Below are positions 55,368 through 63,650 of a stretch of DNA of 64,000 nt, piece by piece (the stretch's first letter is position 1; every line of letters starts with the position of its first letter). Source of the stretch: Lachnospiraceae bacterium XBB2008 (GTDB taxonomy: Bacteria; Bacillota; Clostridia; Lachnospirales; Lachnospiraceae); contig FMVL01000003.1 of assembly GCA_900102235.1 (NCBI GenBank), forward strand, positions 62,001-126,000. Reading direction: 5' to 3'. Made by a program: the position numbers and the translations under genes. The notes below the pieces were generated by a model, which saw nothing but the letters and a program-made list of their open reading frames with translations, was not told the origin of the DNA and did no database searches.

Positions 55368-57815
55368 TCAATAAATGATATCGGGTGCATCTCCGATAGC
55401 GGATGCATCCTGGTCGGCAGTGACGGGTGCTTCACCGCCGGGAAGATTCTCGTTAAGGCCGATCGTTGCTCCGGTTACCGGATCAACATATGCTCCGGTG
55501 TTCGGGTCTACAGCATAGCCTGTATTGGGATCAATGTCAAAATCCTTCCAGGGCTGCTCTGCTTCTTCATGCACCTCTTCGACGTTTCCACCCTCGGCTT
55601 CCGTGTCGGCAGGCTGCTCTGCGCCCGTTTCTTCCCCGGAAGGTTCGCTCACGGTCTCAAGTTCGGCGCCTTCACCGCTGAATCCGTGAGTATCCATCAG
55701 GTTCTTTTCCTCAAGCTCGGCCTTTTCCTTATCGCTCAAAGGTTCGGTCATATAAATATGAAGATAAGGAAGTACATCCGTAAGTATGTTCCTTACTATC
55801 CTCGTGGCATATTTTGCATCGGCCTGTGCGCCCCAGGTACCTACGTTGGGCCTGTCAACGACCACATATATGGCTATCTCGGGATCGTCTGCGGGAGCGT
55901 ATCCCATGAAGGATACGACATATTCCCCGTTTCCTCTGGGCAGAGTCTCGGCCGTTCCGGTCTTGCCGCCGATCCTGTATCCCGCGGGTCTGGCTGTCTT
56001 ACCTGTACCGTACTCTCCTGCTACAACGAGATTACAGTATTCTATTATCTTCGCAGATACCGACGGTGATATCGTCTGTTTGAGCACTCTGGGCTCAATG
56101 TTTTCTATGGTCGAGCCGTCAGAGGTCACGATCTTGCTGACCATATGGGGCTCGTAATAGTTTCCGCCGTTGATGAGCGAGCAAAAGCCCGTGATCATCT
56201 GTATCATCGTGCAGTTAAAGCCCTGTCCGAACGAGTTCGTGGCCAGATCGGTCTGCCTCATGGATGAGGGCGTATATACGAGTGATGCGGTCCTGGACTC
56301 TCCGGCCAGGTCTATGTTGGTCTTAAGTCCGAAACCGAAGGCATGCTGATATTTTAAGAATGTTTCCTTACCGCAGGCAAAAGAGATATGCATCAGGGCG
56401 ACGTTGCAGCTTCGCTCCACGGCTTCGGCAACGCTTAAATATCCGTCACCGTACACATTATGGCATTTGATCTCGTGATCGCCTACTTTCAGAAAGCCTT
56501 CGCAGTTATAATATTCGTTACCCGTGATCGATCCGGAATCGAGTGCAGCGGCAACAGTGAAGGGCTTGGCTACGGAACCGGGCTCATAAGTCGTGTTTAT
56601 GCAGTAGTTCTTCCAAAGTGAGTTCAGATTCTGATATACGGTATCATCATCCATGAGACGGAGGCTTTCTTCAGTCACATAGAGTGATTCTGTCATGAGA
56701 AGTGGCTCGCCCCCGGTCGCAGCAGCGTCTTCAGCGGTTTCCGTGTTCTCTCCCGCTCCTTCTTCTGTCGTTTCCCCGTTTTCTTCGGTGGATATGGCAT
56801 CGGGATCGACCATATCGTTCATGACCAGGTTTGCAGTGATCTCGATGGGTTTACCCGTGGTCTTTTTGCCTTCGACGTCAACCTGTCTTGCGCCGATCAG
56901 CCTGTCTGTATTTCTCGGGTCGTTCAGGTCGTAGACGGGGTACTGGGCCATGGCAAGTACGTTGCCCGTATCCACCTCCATGATGATGCAGGCCACGTTC
57001 TCGGCTCCGTTGGCTATATTTACATTATTCTTATATTCCTCGTTAAACTCGGCCAGATACTTCTCAACGGTACTCTGTATATTGATATCGATGGTCGAAT
57101 AGATGTTATAGCCGTCCACTGCGGGGATAACGGTCCTCTCGAGGTCCGAATCCTCGTTTAAGTATCCGTACTCACGTCCGTTGGTACCGCGAAGTGTTGA
57201 GTCGTAGTACTGTTCCAGTCCAAAATTACCTATGTTATCGTTTGAGGTAAAGCCGATGATATCGCAGCCGAGGGTGGAGTTGGGATACTGCCTTACATAC
57301 TCATCCTCAAACCACACTCCTTTGATCAGGCTGCCGGTCTCCTCGTCCTTTTTCAGATCCAGGAAAGCCATCATCTCCTCATATCCAACCCTTTTGGCCA
57401 GGATCTTATACTTGGATGACGGATTGGCTACGATAAAGGACCTGATCTCGGATTCATCGAGCCCGAAAACCGAATGGAGCGCATGGAGCGTAGGATCCAG
57501 ATACTCCTCTTTCCCGAGAAGGACCGAGCAGTCCAGGATCACGTTGTAAACCTTGTTGGATGAAGCCAGGATCATTCCGTTCCGGTCGTAGATATCGCCT
57601 CGCCTGTAGGGGATGACAACCGAGTCATATTCCTGCTGCGAGAGGACCTGTCTTGCGTATTCCTCGCCGTTATTGCGCGATATCATGTACAGGCGGATCC
57701 CTAAACCGACAAAAGCCGCAAGTATTATGATAAAAAATACCCGCAGCTTCGTTCTTATCTGATTCCTGTTTCTATTACCTTTTTTTACTCTACCGTCATT
57801 ATATACAGGAGCCAT
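55368..57815 (-). CDS. Class B penicillin-binding protein (PbpB/FtsI/SpoVD type) with acidic insert and tail
   Basis: Divisome transpeptidase, 815 residues. TM at about 25-45, dimerisation/pedestal domain (50-335), an acidic insert (336-370, Glu/Thr/Ala-rich), transpeptidase domain with Ser414-x-x-Lys417 (EPGSVAKPF), Ser469-Cys-Asn471 and Lys-Thr-Gly at 618-620. After about residue 690 an unusual 125-residue acidic tail follows, ending with three imperfect DPNTG/DPVTG repeats (762-783). No PASTA domains, unlike many SpoVD or PbpB proteins. It lies between ftsL and mraY. Confidence 0.94.
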   Translation of the reverse strand: MAPVYNDGRVKKGNRNRNQIRTKLRVFFIIILAAFVGLGIRLYMISRNNGEEYARQVLSQQEYDSVVIPYRRGDIYDRNGMILASSNKVYNVILDCSVLLGKEEYLDPTLHALHSVFGLDESEIRSFIVANPSSKYKILAKRVGYEEMMAFLDLKKDEETGSLIKGVWFEDEYVRQYPNSTLGCDIIGFTSNDNIGNFGLEQYYDSTLRGTNGREYGYLNEDSDLERTVIPAVDGYNIYSTIDINIQSTVEKYLAEFNEEYKNNVNIANGAENVACIIMEVDTGNVLAMAQYPVYDLNDPRNTDRLIGARQVDVEGKKTTGKPIEITANLVMNDMVDPDAISTEENGETTEEGAGENTETAEDAAATGGEPLLMTESLYVTEESLRLMDDDTVYQNLNSLWKNYCINTTYEPGSVAKPFTVAAALDSGSITGNEYYNCEGFLKVGDHEIKCHNVYGDGYLSVAEAVERSCNVALMHISFACGKETFLKYQHAFGFGLKTNIDLAGESRTASLVYTPSSMRQTDLATNSFGQGFNCTMIQMITGFCSLINGGNYYEPHMVSKIVTSDGSTIENIEPRVLKQTISPSVSAKIIEYCNLVVAGEYGTGKTARPAGYRIGGKTGTAETLPRGNGEYVVSFMGYAPADDPEIAIYVVVDRPNVGTWGAQADAKYATRIVRNILTDVLPYLHIYMTEPLSDKEKAELEEKNLMDTHGFSGEGAELETVSEPSGEETGAEQPADTEAEGGNVEEVHEEAEQPWKDFDIDPNTGYAVDPNTGAYVDPVTGATIGLNENLPGGEAPVTADQDASAIGDAPDIIY

Positions 57816-57827
57816 GATCCGTGTAAC

Positions 57828-58256
57828 CTATTCATCGATCTTGGCAATCTGTCTCACATAATCTCCATTCTCACTGGTAAAGAACTCTATCTGGCCTTCT
57901 TTAGCGTATGTCATGCCGAGTTCATTAATGGCTGTATCCCTGATCTGCTCAAGATCCATATTACTGTTAATTCTACTATATGTTGCGTCATTTTCCAACT
58001 TCAATTCATTAAGTTGTGATTCGAGCGTTGAGATGTTCTGCAGTCTGTTGGTAACATCGGACCTTAAAGTGATGTAGTGAACCAGTACGAATGCCGTGAT
58101 AACAAGAGCAGCCGCAACGAACATGATATATCCGATATGTGAGCCTATGTGACCTCTGCCGCCGGGAAGAACGCGCATGCCGGGATCGGCTATCTCTCCC
58201 ATCCTTATTGCCACATTAGACTGCTGATATTCCGTTCTCTGATATCTGCCTGCCAT
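57828..58256 (-). CDS. ftsL: FtsL-like divisome protein
   Basis: 142 residues. A 40-residue cytoplasmic N-terminus, one TM (about 43-64), then a coiled coil (SDVTNRLQNISTLESQLNELKLEN) and a short tail with TYAKEGQIEFF. The topology, size and position between rsmH and the class B PBP gene identify it as FtsL although sequence is poorly conserved. Confidence 0.85.
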   Translation of the reverse strand: MAGRYQRTEYQQSNVAIRMGEIADPGMRVLPGGRGHIGSHIGYIMFVAAALVITAFVLVHYITLRSDVTNRLQNISTLESQLNELKLENDATYSRINSNMDLEQIRDTAINELGMTYAKEGQIEFFTSENGDYVRQIAKIDE

Positions 58257-58307
58257 GATCTTACCTCTTTTCGTTCCTGTCTGAATCTTCTTATTTAAAT
58301 CTCTATG

Positions 58308-59243
58308 CTAAACCTTCTCGAAAATCCTGAGTTTCGCACTTGATGCCCTGGGGTTTTCTTCAAGTTCTTCAGGGCCTGCCGTAAGCGGTTTCCTCGTGAT
58401 CACCCTGCCTATCGGCTTCCTTCCGCATGTACATACCGGAAATTGCGGGGGACATATGCAGGGATTTTCGTATCTCCTGAAGGCTTCCTTTACTATCCTG
58501 TCCTCGAGCGAGTGGAAAGTGATGATGCAAAATCTTCCGCCCGGATTGAGGCTTCCCGCGAAATCATCAAGTGATGACTTAAGTACCTCCAGTTCCCTGT
58601 TGCACTCTATCCTTATCGCCTGAAACGTCTTCTTGCAGGGATTTCCGCCTTTGGCTCTCATCTTTGCGGGGATCGCGGCATGTATGATGTCGCTCAGCTC
58701 GCCCGTCGTGGTGATCGGCTTGTCCTTCCGCCTCTCAACTATATGTCTGGCTATATTGGCTGCGAACTGTTCCTCGCCGTACTCTCTGATGATCCTTGCC
58801 AGTTCTGTCTGTGTGTATGTGTTGATGATGGTCTCGGCACTTACCTCAGACCGCTCATCCATCCTCATGTCGAGGCGGGTATCATATCTGTAGGAAAAAC
58901 CTCTGTTCTCGTCATCCAGCTGGTAGGAGCTCACTCCCAGATCAAGAAGTATGCCGTCCAGGCCGTTCACGCCTCTGGTCTTAAGTTCCTGCAGGGCGTT
59001 CTCGTAATTCGTCCTGATGATGTCTGTCCTGTCGGCATAGTCTGCAAGTCTTGCTCCTGCGGCTTCAATGGCTGCCGCATCCTGGTCTGTTCCATACAGG
59101 TGGCCCTTGCCTTTTAATCGTTTGACTATCTCTATGCTGTGGCCGGCCCCTCCGATCGTCCCATCTAGGTATATCCCTTCAGGTTTGATGTCCAGTCCAC
59201 TTATGACTTCGTCCAGCATTATGGGTGTGTGGGAAAATTCCAT
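58308..59243 (-). CDS. rsmH: 16S rRNA (cytosine-1402-N4) methyltransferase RsmH
   Basis: SAM-dependent rRNA methyltransferase (formerly MraW), 311 residues. HTPIMLDEVISGL, the SAM loop DGTIGGAGHS, LLDLGVSSYQLD, RRKDKPITTTGEL and the C-terminal FHSLEDRIVKEAF are present. Together with mraZ it opens the division cluster. Confidence 0.97.
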   Translation of the reverse strand: MEFSHTPIMLDEVISGLDIKPEGIYLDGTIGGAGHSIEIVKRLKGKGHLYGTDQDAAAIEAAGARLADYADRTDIIRTNYENALQELKTRGVNGLDGILLDLGVSSYQLDDENRGFSYRYDTRLDMRMDERSEVSAETIINTYTQTELARIIREYGEEQFAANIARHIVERRKDKPITTTGELSDIIHAAIPAKMRAKGGNPCKKTFQAIRIECNRELEVLKSSLDDFAGSLNPGGRFCIITFHSLEDRIVKEAFRRYENPCICPPQFPVCTCGRKPIGRVITRKPLTAGPEELEENPRASSAKLRIFEKV

Positions 59244-59271
59244 ATCCTCAGCCTAAAACCTGATCTATAAC

Positions 59272-59703
59272 TCAGATGCCAAGTCCCATATCTTCGAGAG
59301 CAGCCGCGACTTCATCCATATTCTCATAAGTTGCGTCAGCTTCATATCTGTCCTTGCTCCAGATCTCTATCCTGTTGCCCATCCCCAGGAAAACCGCTTC
59401 TTTGGAAAGTCCTGCGTATTCACGAAGGTTTGCCGGAATGAGCACTCTGCCCTGTGTGTCGCACTCTATGTCAGCCGCTCCGCCTGAGAAGTGTCTTACG
59501 AGCATTCGTGCGTTCTTATTGGTGACGGGCAGTTCGCGGAGCTTGGTCTCAAACGCTTCCCATTCTTCGGCGGCATACGCCATAAGGCATCCATCCAGAC
59601 CCTTGGTCAGTACGAAAGAGTCCCCCAGCTCTGCTCTGAGCTTGGAAGGAACTATCATCCTGCCCTTGGCATCTATGGAATGGGAAAACTCACCATGAAA
59701 CAC
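59272..59703 (-). CDS. mraZ: Transcriptional regulator MraZ (GTG start)
   Basis: Regulator of the division and cell-wall cluster; 143 residues. Two AbrB-like SpoVT repeats: GEFSHSIDAKGRMIVPSKLR and ECDTQGRVLIPANLREYAG. The start is GTG at 59701-59703 with GGAG 6 bases upstream, giving the canonical N-terminus FHGEFSHS. The earlier in-frame GTG at 59715 would overlap the ribosome site. Its own binding repeats lie in the leader, so autoregulation is expected. Confidence 0.95.
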   Translation of the reverse strand: MFHGEFSHSIDAKGRMIVPSKLRAELGDSFVLTKGLDGCLMAYAAEEWEAFETKLRELPVTNKNARMLVRHFSGGAADIECDTQGRVLIPANLREYAGLSKEAVFLGMGNRIEIWSKDRYEADATYENMDEVAAALEDMGLGI

Positions 59704-59711
59704 TTTAATCT

Positions 59712-59756
59712 CCACTTTGTGGAACTTATTTCCACTTTGTCACCACTTACATCCAC
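59712..59756 (-). promoter_or_regulatory. MraZ-box direct repeat array in the mraZ leader
   Basis: GTGG on the minus strand occurs at 59753-59756, 59743-59746, 59732-59735 and 59712-59715, two of them as AAAGTGG. The spacings are 10, 11 and 20 bases, close to whole helical turns. Such repeats upstream of mraZ are the known binding sites of MraZ. All lie downstream of the -10 box, and the last overlaps the ribosome site. Confidence 0.75.
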
Positions 59757-59757
59757 C

Positions 59758-59786
59758 ATTATACCCGTGCGGTCCCCTAAATGCAA
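59758..59786 (-). promoter_or_regulatory. Sigma-A promoter of the division cluster
   Basis: TTGCAT (59781-59786), 17 bases, TATAAT (59758-59763) on the minus strand. The start is expected near 59751, within the first MraZ box. Confidence 0.85.
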
Positions 59787-59841
59787 GTGAAAAAAGCAGT
59801 TTTTTCAAGGTTTTTTGCAGTTTTTTATTTCTGATCACAAC

Positions 59842-59865
59842 AAAAAAGCGCCCTCGAAGGGGCGC
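59842..59865 (-). terminator. Intrinsic terminator of lgt
   Basis: GCGCCC (59848-59853) pairs with GGGCGC (59860-59865) around a 6-base loop; on the minus strand it is followed by TTTTTTG. It lies 20 bases after the lgt stop and separates lgt from the mraZ promoter. Confidence 0.92.
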
Positions 59866-59884
59866 CCCAATTTACGTATCTCTA

Positions 59885-60799
59885 TCAGGTTTTTTCGTCC
59901 GGCTCAGACTCAGCCGCAGTCCCGGATCCGTCACCGGAGCCGGCTTTCTTACGTAGGAAGATGACGTTGATCACGATCGCGAGTATCACGATCGCCACGC
60001 ACACGAGCTGGGAAGCTGCGATATGCGTGTTCCAGATGTAGAGCACATCCGTACGGATGGCCTCTATCCAGAAGCGTCCTATGCCGTATCCCAGGAAATA
60101 GAAAGTCATCACCTGGCCGCTGAACTTCTTGCGGCGTGTCCACCAGATCAGGAAGAACATAAGCGCCAGATTCCAGAGTCCCTCATACAGGAATGTGGGA
60201 TGAACCTGGATATAATTGGTGCCCTCTGCTATATGGGCAGCGATACTCTCGGAAATATCGGATGAGCGCACAGCCTCGACAGGCAGGCGCATTGCGAGCA
60301 GATTATCGGTATACTCGCCGAATACCTCACGGTTGGTAAAGTTTCCCCAGCGTCCTATCACCTGTCCGAGCGCGATGCCGGGAACCACACTGTCAGCGAA
60401 GTCTAAAGATTTGATCTTTTTGATATGACAGAAGATAAAGAGTACAGTGAATCCTACTATGAGCCCGCCGTATATGGCCAGACCGCCGGCCCTCAGATTG
60501 AAGATCTGAAGGGGATTATCCTTATACTGGTCCCACCGGAAAATCACATAGTATATACGTGCTCCTATAACGCCCAGGACTATGGCGTAGATCCAGAAGT
60601 CCCACATGACTTCCGAGTCTATACCGTTTTTAACCGCCATGCGGGATGCCAGATATATGCCGCAGAGCATTCCTATGGCGATGAAAACACCATAGAGCGC
60701 TATCTCAAATCCGAAGACCGAGAAAGACTTGGGTACATTATTAAGATACAAACCGAGATTGGGAAACGCTATGTCGGTAGCGCCCATCATTTCCTGCAT
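59885..60799 (-). CDS. lgt: Prolipoprotein diacylglyceryl transferase
   Basis: Attaches diacylglyceryl to the lipobox cysteine of prolipoproteins; 304 residues, about seven TMs. The catalytic GRWGNFTNREVFG signature (near residue 150), RAGGLAIYGGLI with the conserved His-region equivalent, and HPTFLYEGLWNL are present. The C-terminus ends in an acidic tail. GAGGA precedes the ATG. Several lipoprotein genes in the window are its expected substrates. Confidence 0.96.
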   Translation of the reverse strand: MQEMMGATDIAFPNLGLYLNNVPKSFSVFGFEIALYGVFIAIGMLCGIYLASRMAVKNGIDSEVMWDFWIYAIVLGVIGARIYYVIFRWDQYKDNPLQIFNLRAGGLAIYGGLIVGFTVLFIFCHIKKIKSLDFADSVVPGIALGQVIGRWGNFTNREVFGEYTDNLLAMRLPVEAVRSSDISESIAAHIAEGTNYIQVHPTFLYEGLWNLALMFFLIWWTRRKKFSGQVMTFYFLGYGIGRFWIEAIRTDVLYIWNTHIAASQLVCVAIVILAIVINVIFLRKKAGSGDGSGTAAESEPDEKT

Positions 60800-60852
60800 A
60801 AATTAATTCCTCATTTAACTTTTTGGCGTTCAGAGCAAAACCGGCTTTTGCC

Positions 60853-61953
60853 TCACACATTAAATCTGAACAGGATCACGTCTCCGTCCTTAACCACGTA
60901 ATCCTTGCCTTCCATGCCCACCAGACCTTTCTCGCGGGCTGCGGCCAAAGATCCGAGTTCCAGCAGGTCCTTGTAGTTTACGACCTCCGCTTTGATGAAG
61001 CCGCGCTCGAAATCAGTATGGATCTTTCCTGCAGCCTGAGGAGCCTTGGTGCCCTGTTTGATCGTCCATGCACGGCACTCATCCTCTCCGGCCGTAAGGA
61101 AGCTCATGAGTCCGAGAAGATCATAGCTTGCCGCGATCAGCTTATCGAGGCCGGACTCCTTAAGACCCAGATCTTCCAGGAACATAGCCCTTTCCTCGTC
61201 ATCCAGTTCGCTTATCTCCTGCTCTATCTGGGCACAGATCACGAACACCTTGCTGCCCTCGGATTCCGCAAACTTGCGTACAGCCTGAACATATTCGTTG
61301 CCCGCGCCGTCATCCGCAAGATCATCTTCCGCCACGTTTGCGGCATAGATCACGGGTTTTGCGGTCAGCAGATTATAATCGCGAAAAGCCGCTGCCAGAT
61401 CGTCATCATCGGGGACTTCAAAAGTGGCTGCCCGGTTTCCGCCCTCAAGATGCTCCTTTATAGCCATCAGCATATCGTATTCCTTGCCTGCTGCCTTGTC
61501 CATCTGTCGGGTACGCGCAACCTTGGCGATACGCCTCTCGAGCACTTCGAGATCGGCAAATATGAGTTCTAAGTTGATGGTCTCTATATCTCTGACGGGA
61601 TCGATGGATCCGTCAACATGTACGATATTGGAATCTTCAAAGCATCGGACCACATGTACCACCGCATCGACTTCACGGATATTGGCAAGGAACTGGTTTC
61701 CGAGGCCTTCACCCTTGGATGCGCCCTTGACGAGTCCTGCGATATCCACGAACTCTATAGTGGCATGAGTCACCTTCTTGGTATGATACAGCTCGCCGAG
61801 TTTCTCTATACGCTCATCCGGCACCGGCACTATACCGATATTGGGATCTATGGTACAGAACGGATAATTGGCCGATTCGGCTCCTGCTTTTGTCAATGAA
61901 TTAAACAATGTGGACTTGCCCACGTTGGGGAGTCCCACGATTCCGAGTTTCAT
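60853..61953 (-). CDS. ychF: Ribosome-binding ATPase YchF (Obg family)
   Basis: 366 residues. G1 loop [13 protein letters not shown]3 [17 protein letters not shown], the altered G4 typical of YchF (YAANVAEDD rather than NKxD, giving ATP preference) and the C-terminal TGS domain ([28 protein letters not shown]) are present. It has its own promoter and lies 53 bases upstream of lgt. Confidence 0.97.
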   Translation of the reverse strand: MKLGIVGLPNVGKSTLFNSLTKAGAESANYPFCTIDPNIGIVPVPDERIEKLGELYHTKKVTHATIEFVDIAGLVKGASKGEGLGNQFLANIREVDAVVHVVRCFEDSNIVHVDGSIDPVRDIETINLELIFADLEVLERRIAKVARTRQMDKAAGKEYDMLMAIKEHLEGGNRAATFEVPDDDDLAAAFRDYNLLTAKPVIYAANVAEDDLADDGAGNEYVQAVRKFAESEGSKVFVICAQIEQEISELDDEERAMFLEDLGLKESGLDKLIAASYDLLGLMSFLTAGEDECRAWTIKQGTKAPQAAGKIHTDFERGFIKAEVVNYKDLLELGSLAAAREKGLVGMEGKDYVVKDGDVILFRFNV

Positions 61954-62001
61954 AATGTATTAATCTCCTTTGAGCCGTCAGAAAACCAGTGCAACTTTAA
62001 T

Positions 62002-62030
62002 ATCATACCATTCCGGTCATTTTTCCTCAA
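62002..62030 (-). promoter_or_regulatory. Promoter of ychF
   Basis: TTGAGG (62025-62030), 17 bases, TATGAT (62002-62007) on the minus strand, with an expected leader of about 40 bases. Confidence 0.65.
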
Positions 62031-62064
62031 GGCATCCGGCAAAAAAGCATGCCGTTGAACATTC

Positions 62065-62766
62065 TCAAAGCGCAACATTGTCCGGAGGTTCGGGAAGCCG
62101 CCTTACAGGCGCAGCCCATCGGATGCTGTTTACAAGGATCCGGCGGATATCGGGGTGTTCGTAGATCGGGTATTCCTCATGCCCCGGCTGGAAGTAGAAT
62201 ATCTTACCGTATCCGCGCGTAAAAGTGCATCCGCTGCGGAATACCGCACCGCCTTCAAACCAGCCCATGAAGACTATGTCATCGGGATTCGGGATGAAAA
62301 AAGGTTCCCCGTACAGTTCTTCCTCGGGAAGCTCAATACACTCGGGCACTCCCTCGGCGATCGGATGAGACGGATTTACACAGAACAGTTTCTCCCGGTC
62401 ACCCTCCTTCCAGTTAAGCGTACACGGCGTTCCCATGAGCCGGCGGAACACCCGGGAAAAATGTGCCGAATGAAGCGCTATGAAACCCATTCCGCTGTGA
62501 ACATGTCTGACAACCCTCTCTACGGTCTCATCGGTGACATCACCCTGTCTTACATGGCTCCACCAGACAAGGACATCCGTATCCGCCAGGATCTCTTCCG
62601 ACAGTCCCTGCTCGGGTTCATCCAGCGTGGCACACTTTACGATCATATCTTCTTCAGCAGAAAAGGCCTTCTTCAGTGTACCGTGGATCCCCTCGGGATA
62701 CACCTTCATGATCGCAGGGATCCGCCTTTCATGCTCATATTCATTCCATATCGTAACTCTGATCAT
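62065..62766 (-). CDS. ThuA-domain protein
   Basis: 233 residues, class I glutamine-amidotransferase-like fold of the trehalose-utilisation (ThuA) family: IRVTIWNEYEHE at the start, VLVWWSHVRQGDV, GFIALHSAHFSRVFRRLMG (near 95), HPIAEGV, and GYGKIFYFQPGHEEYPIY. The ATG at 62764-62766 overlaps the isomerase stop by four bases and has a GGAAGG site. With the neighbour it suggests use of a disaccharide or keto-sugar; the substrate is unknown. Confidence 0.9.
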   Translation of the reverse strand: MIRVTIWNEYEHERRIPAIMKVYPEGIHGTLKKAFSAEEDMIVKCATLDEPEQGLSEEILADTDVLVWWSHVRQGDVTDETVERVVRHVHSGMGFIALHSAHFSRVFRRLMGTPCTLNWKEGDREKLFCVNPSHPIAEGVPECIELPEEELYGEPFFIPNPDDIVFMGWFEGGAVFRSGCTFTRGYGKIFYFQPGHEEYPIYEHPDIRRILVNSIRWAAPVRRLPEPPDNVAL

Positions 62767-63581
62767 TCGACCCATCCTTCCTTGCGAAGATTCAATATCG
62801 ACTTTTCGATATTATCGGCATATGACTTACTGCCGAAAAACTCTGTGACCGCATATCCGTCATATCCCGCTCCGGCAAGGGTCTTAAGCACCTCGCCCAT
62901 GGGTATGTCTCCATCGCACACCGCACACGGGTATAATACCCTTCCGTCTATGCATTCGAGTGTTTCGCCTTCTCCGGGTCTGCTCCACAATCTGTCCTTC
63001 AGATGCACATGCATGATCTTAGGCAAAAACATCTGCTCCGCAGTCAGGACATCCTGTGCACTGAAGATGAAGTTACCTGTATCAAGCGTGACCTTAAGGT
63101 CCGGCGCCACATCCAGAAAAGAATCCATCCCCTCCATCGTTGCTATCGGACTTAATGCATTGTCATAATCCTCGATCGTAAGCACGAGTCCGTTCTCAGT
63201 TGCAAGCGCGGACAGTTTTCTCATGCCTTCATGCATGTTCTCAAGTTCTCTCTTTTTATCATCAGCCGAACCGCTGTGAAGTCCGGGGATCGCCATGATC
63301 CTCGAAGCTCCCAGACTTTTCGCGATACGTATATGATCTTCCATGCATTCCGTATCGATCTCATCCTTCCAGCGATAGTTCCGGTATATGCTGCTGACCT
63401 GCATGCCCTTTTTCTTAAGGAGCTCTGTGCCGTCCAGATCGTCGGCATCCAGCTCGGCAGCCTCATAACCCAGCTTCAGCACCCAGTCGATCGTATCCTC
63501 GAGCGACTCACAGCGTTCTGCAGACGCCAGCTTAATATGATGAAAAAATGTAGCCGTTCTAAACTTATCAATCTTTGACAT
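62763..63581 (-). CDS. Sugar phosphate isomerase/epimerase (AP endonuclease 2 fold)
   Basis: 272 residues, TIM barrel of the xylose-isomerase-like family. Metal-binding residues are likely Glu in LTIEDYDN, Asp in VTLDTGNF, His in MHVHLKDR and the C-terminal Glu in AVTEFFG. It is paired with the ThuA gene and driven by a promoter with TATAAT at 63609-63614. Inositol or keto-sugar metabolism are possible roles. Confidence 0.9.
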   Translation of the reverse strand: MSKIDKFRTATFFHHIKLASAERCESLEDTIDWVLKLGYEAAELDADDLDGTELLKKKGMQVSSIYRNYRWKDEIDTECMEDHIRIAKSLGASRIMAIPGLHSGSADDKKRELENMHEGMRKLSALATENGLVLTIEDYDNALSPIATMEGMDSFLDVAPDLKVTLDTGNFIFSAQDVLTAEQMFLPKIMHVHLKDRLWSRPGEGETLECIDGRVLYPCAVCDGDIPMGEVLKTLAGAGYDGYAVTEFFGSKSYADNIEKSILNLRKEGWVE

Positions 63582-63608
63582 AACTCATCCCCCCGATCTT
63601 TTTAGATC

Positions 63609-63614
63609 ATTATA
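63609..63614 (-). promoter_or_regulatory. -10 box of the isomerase-ThuA operon
   Basis: Minus-strand TATAAT 27 bases before the isomerase ATG; the -35 region (TCCACA at about 18 bases) is poor. GGGGGG lies before the ATG. Confidence 0.55.
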
Positions 63615-63650
63615 AAGCATTTCAGGATCCATGTGGATGAGATACCGGTG

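Noticed and set aside
62030-62064. Hairpin with a T-run after the ThuA gene
   Set aside because: The T-run lies in the loop, not after the stem, so it does not form an intrinsic terminator.
62155-63168. Plus-strand 337-codon frame opposite the ThuA and isomerase genes
   Set aside because: It spans two recognised minus-strand genes and shows no domain.
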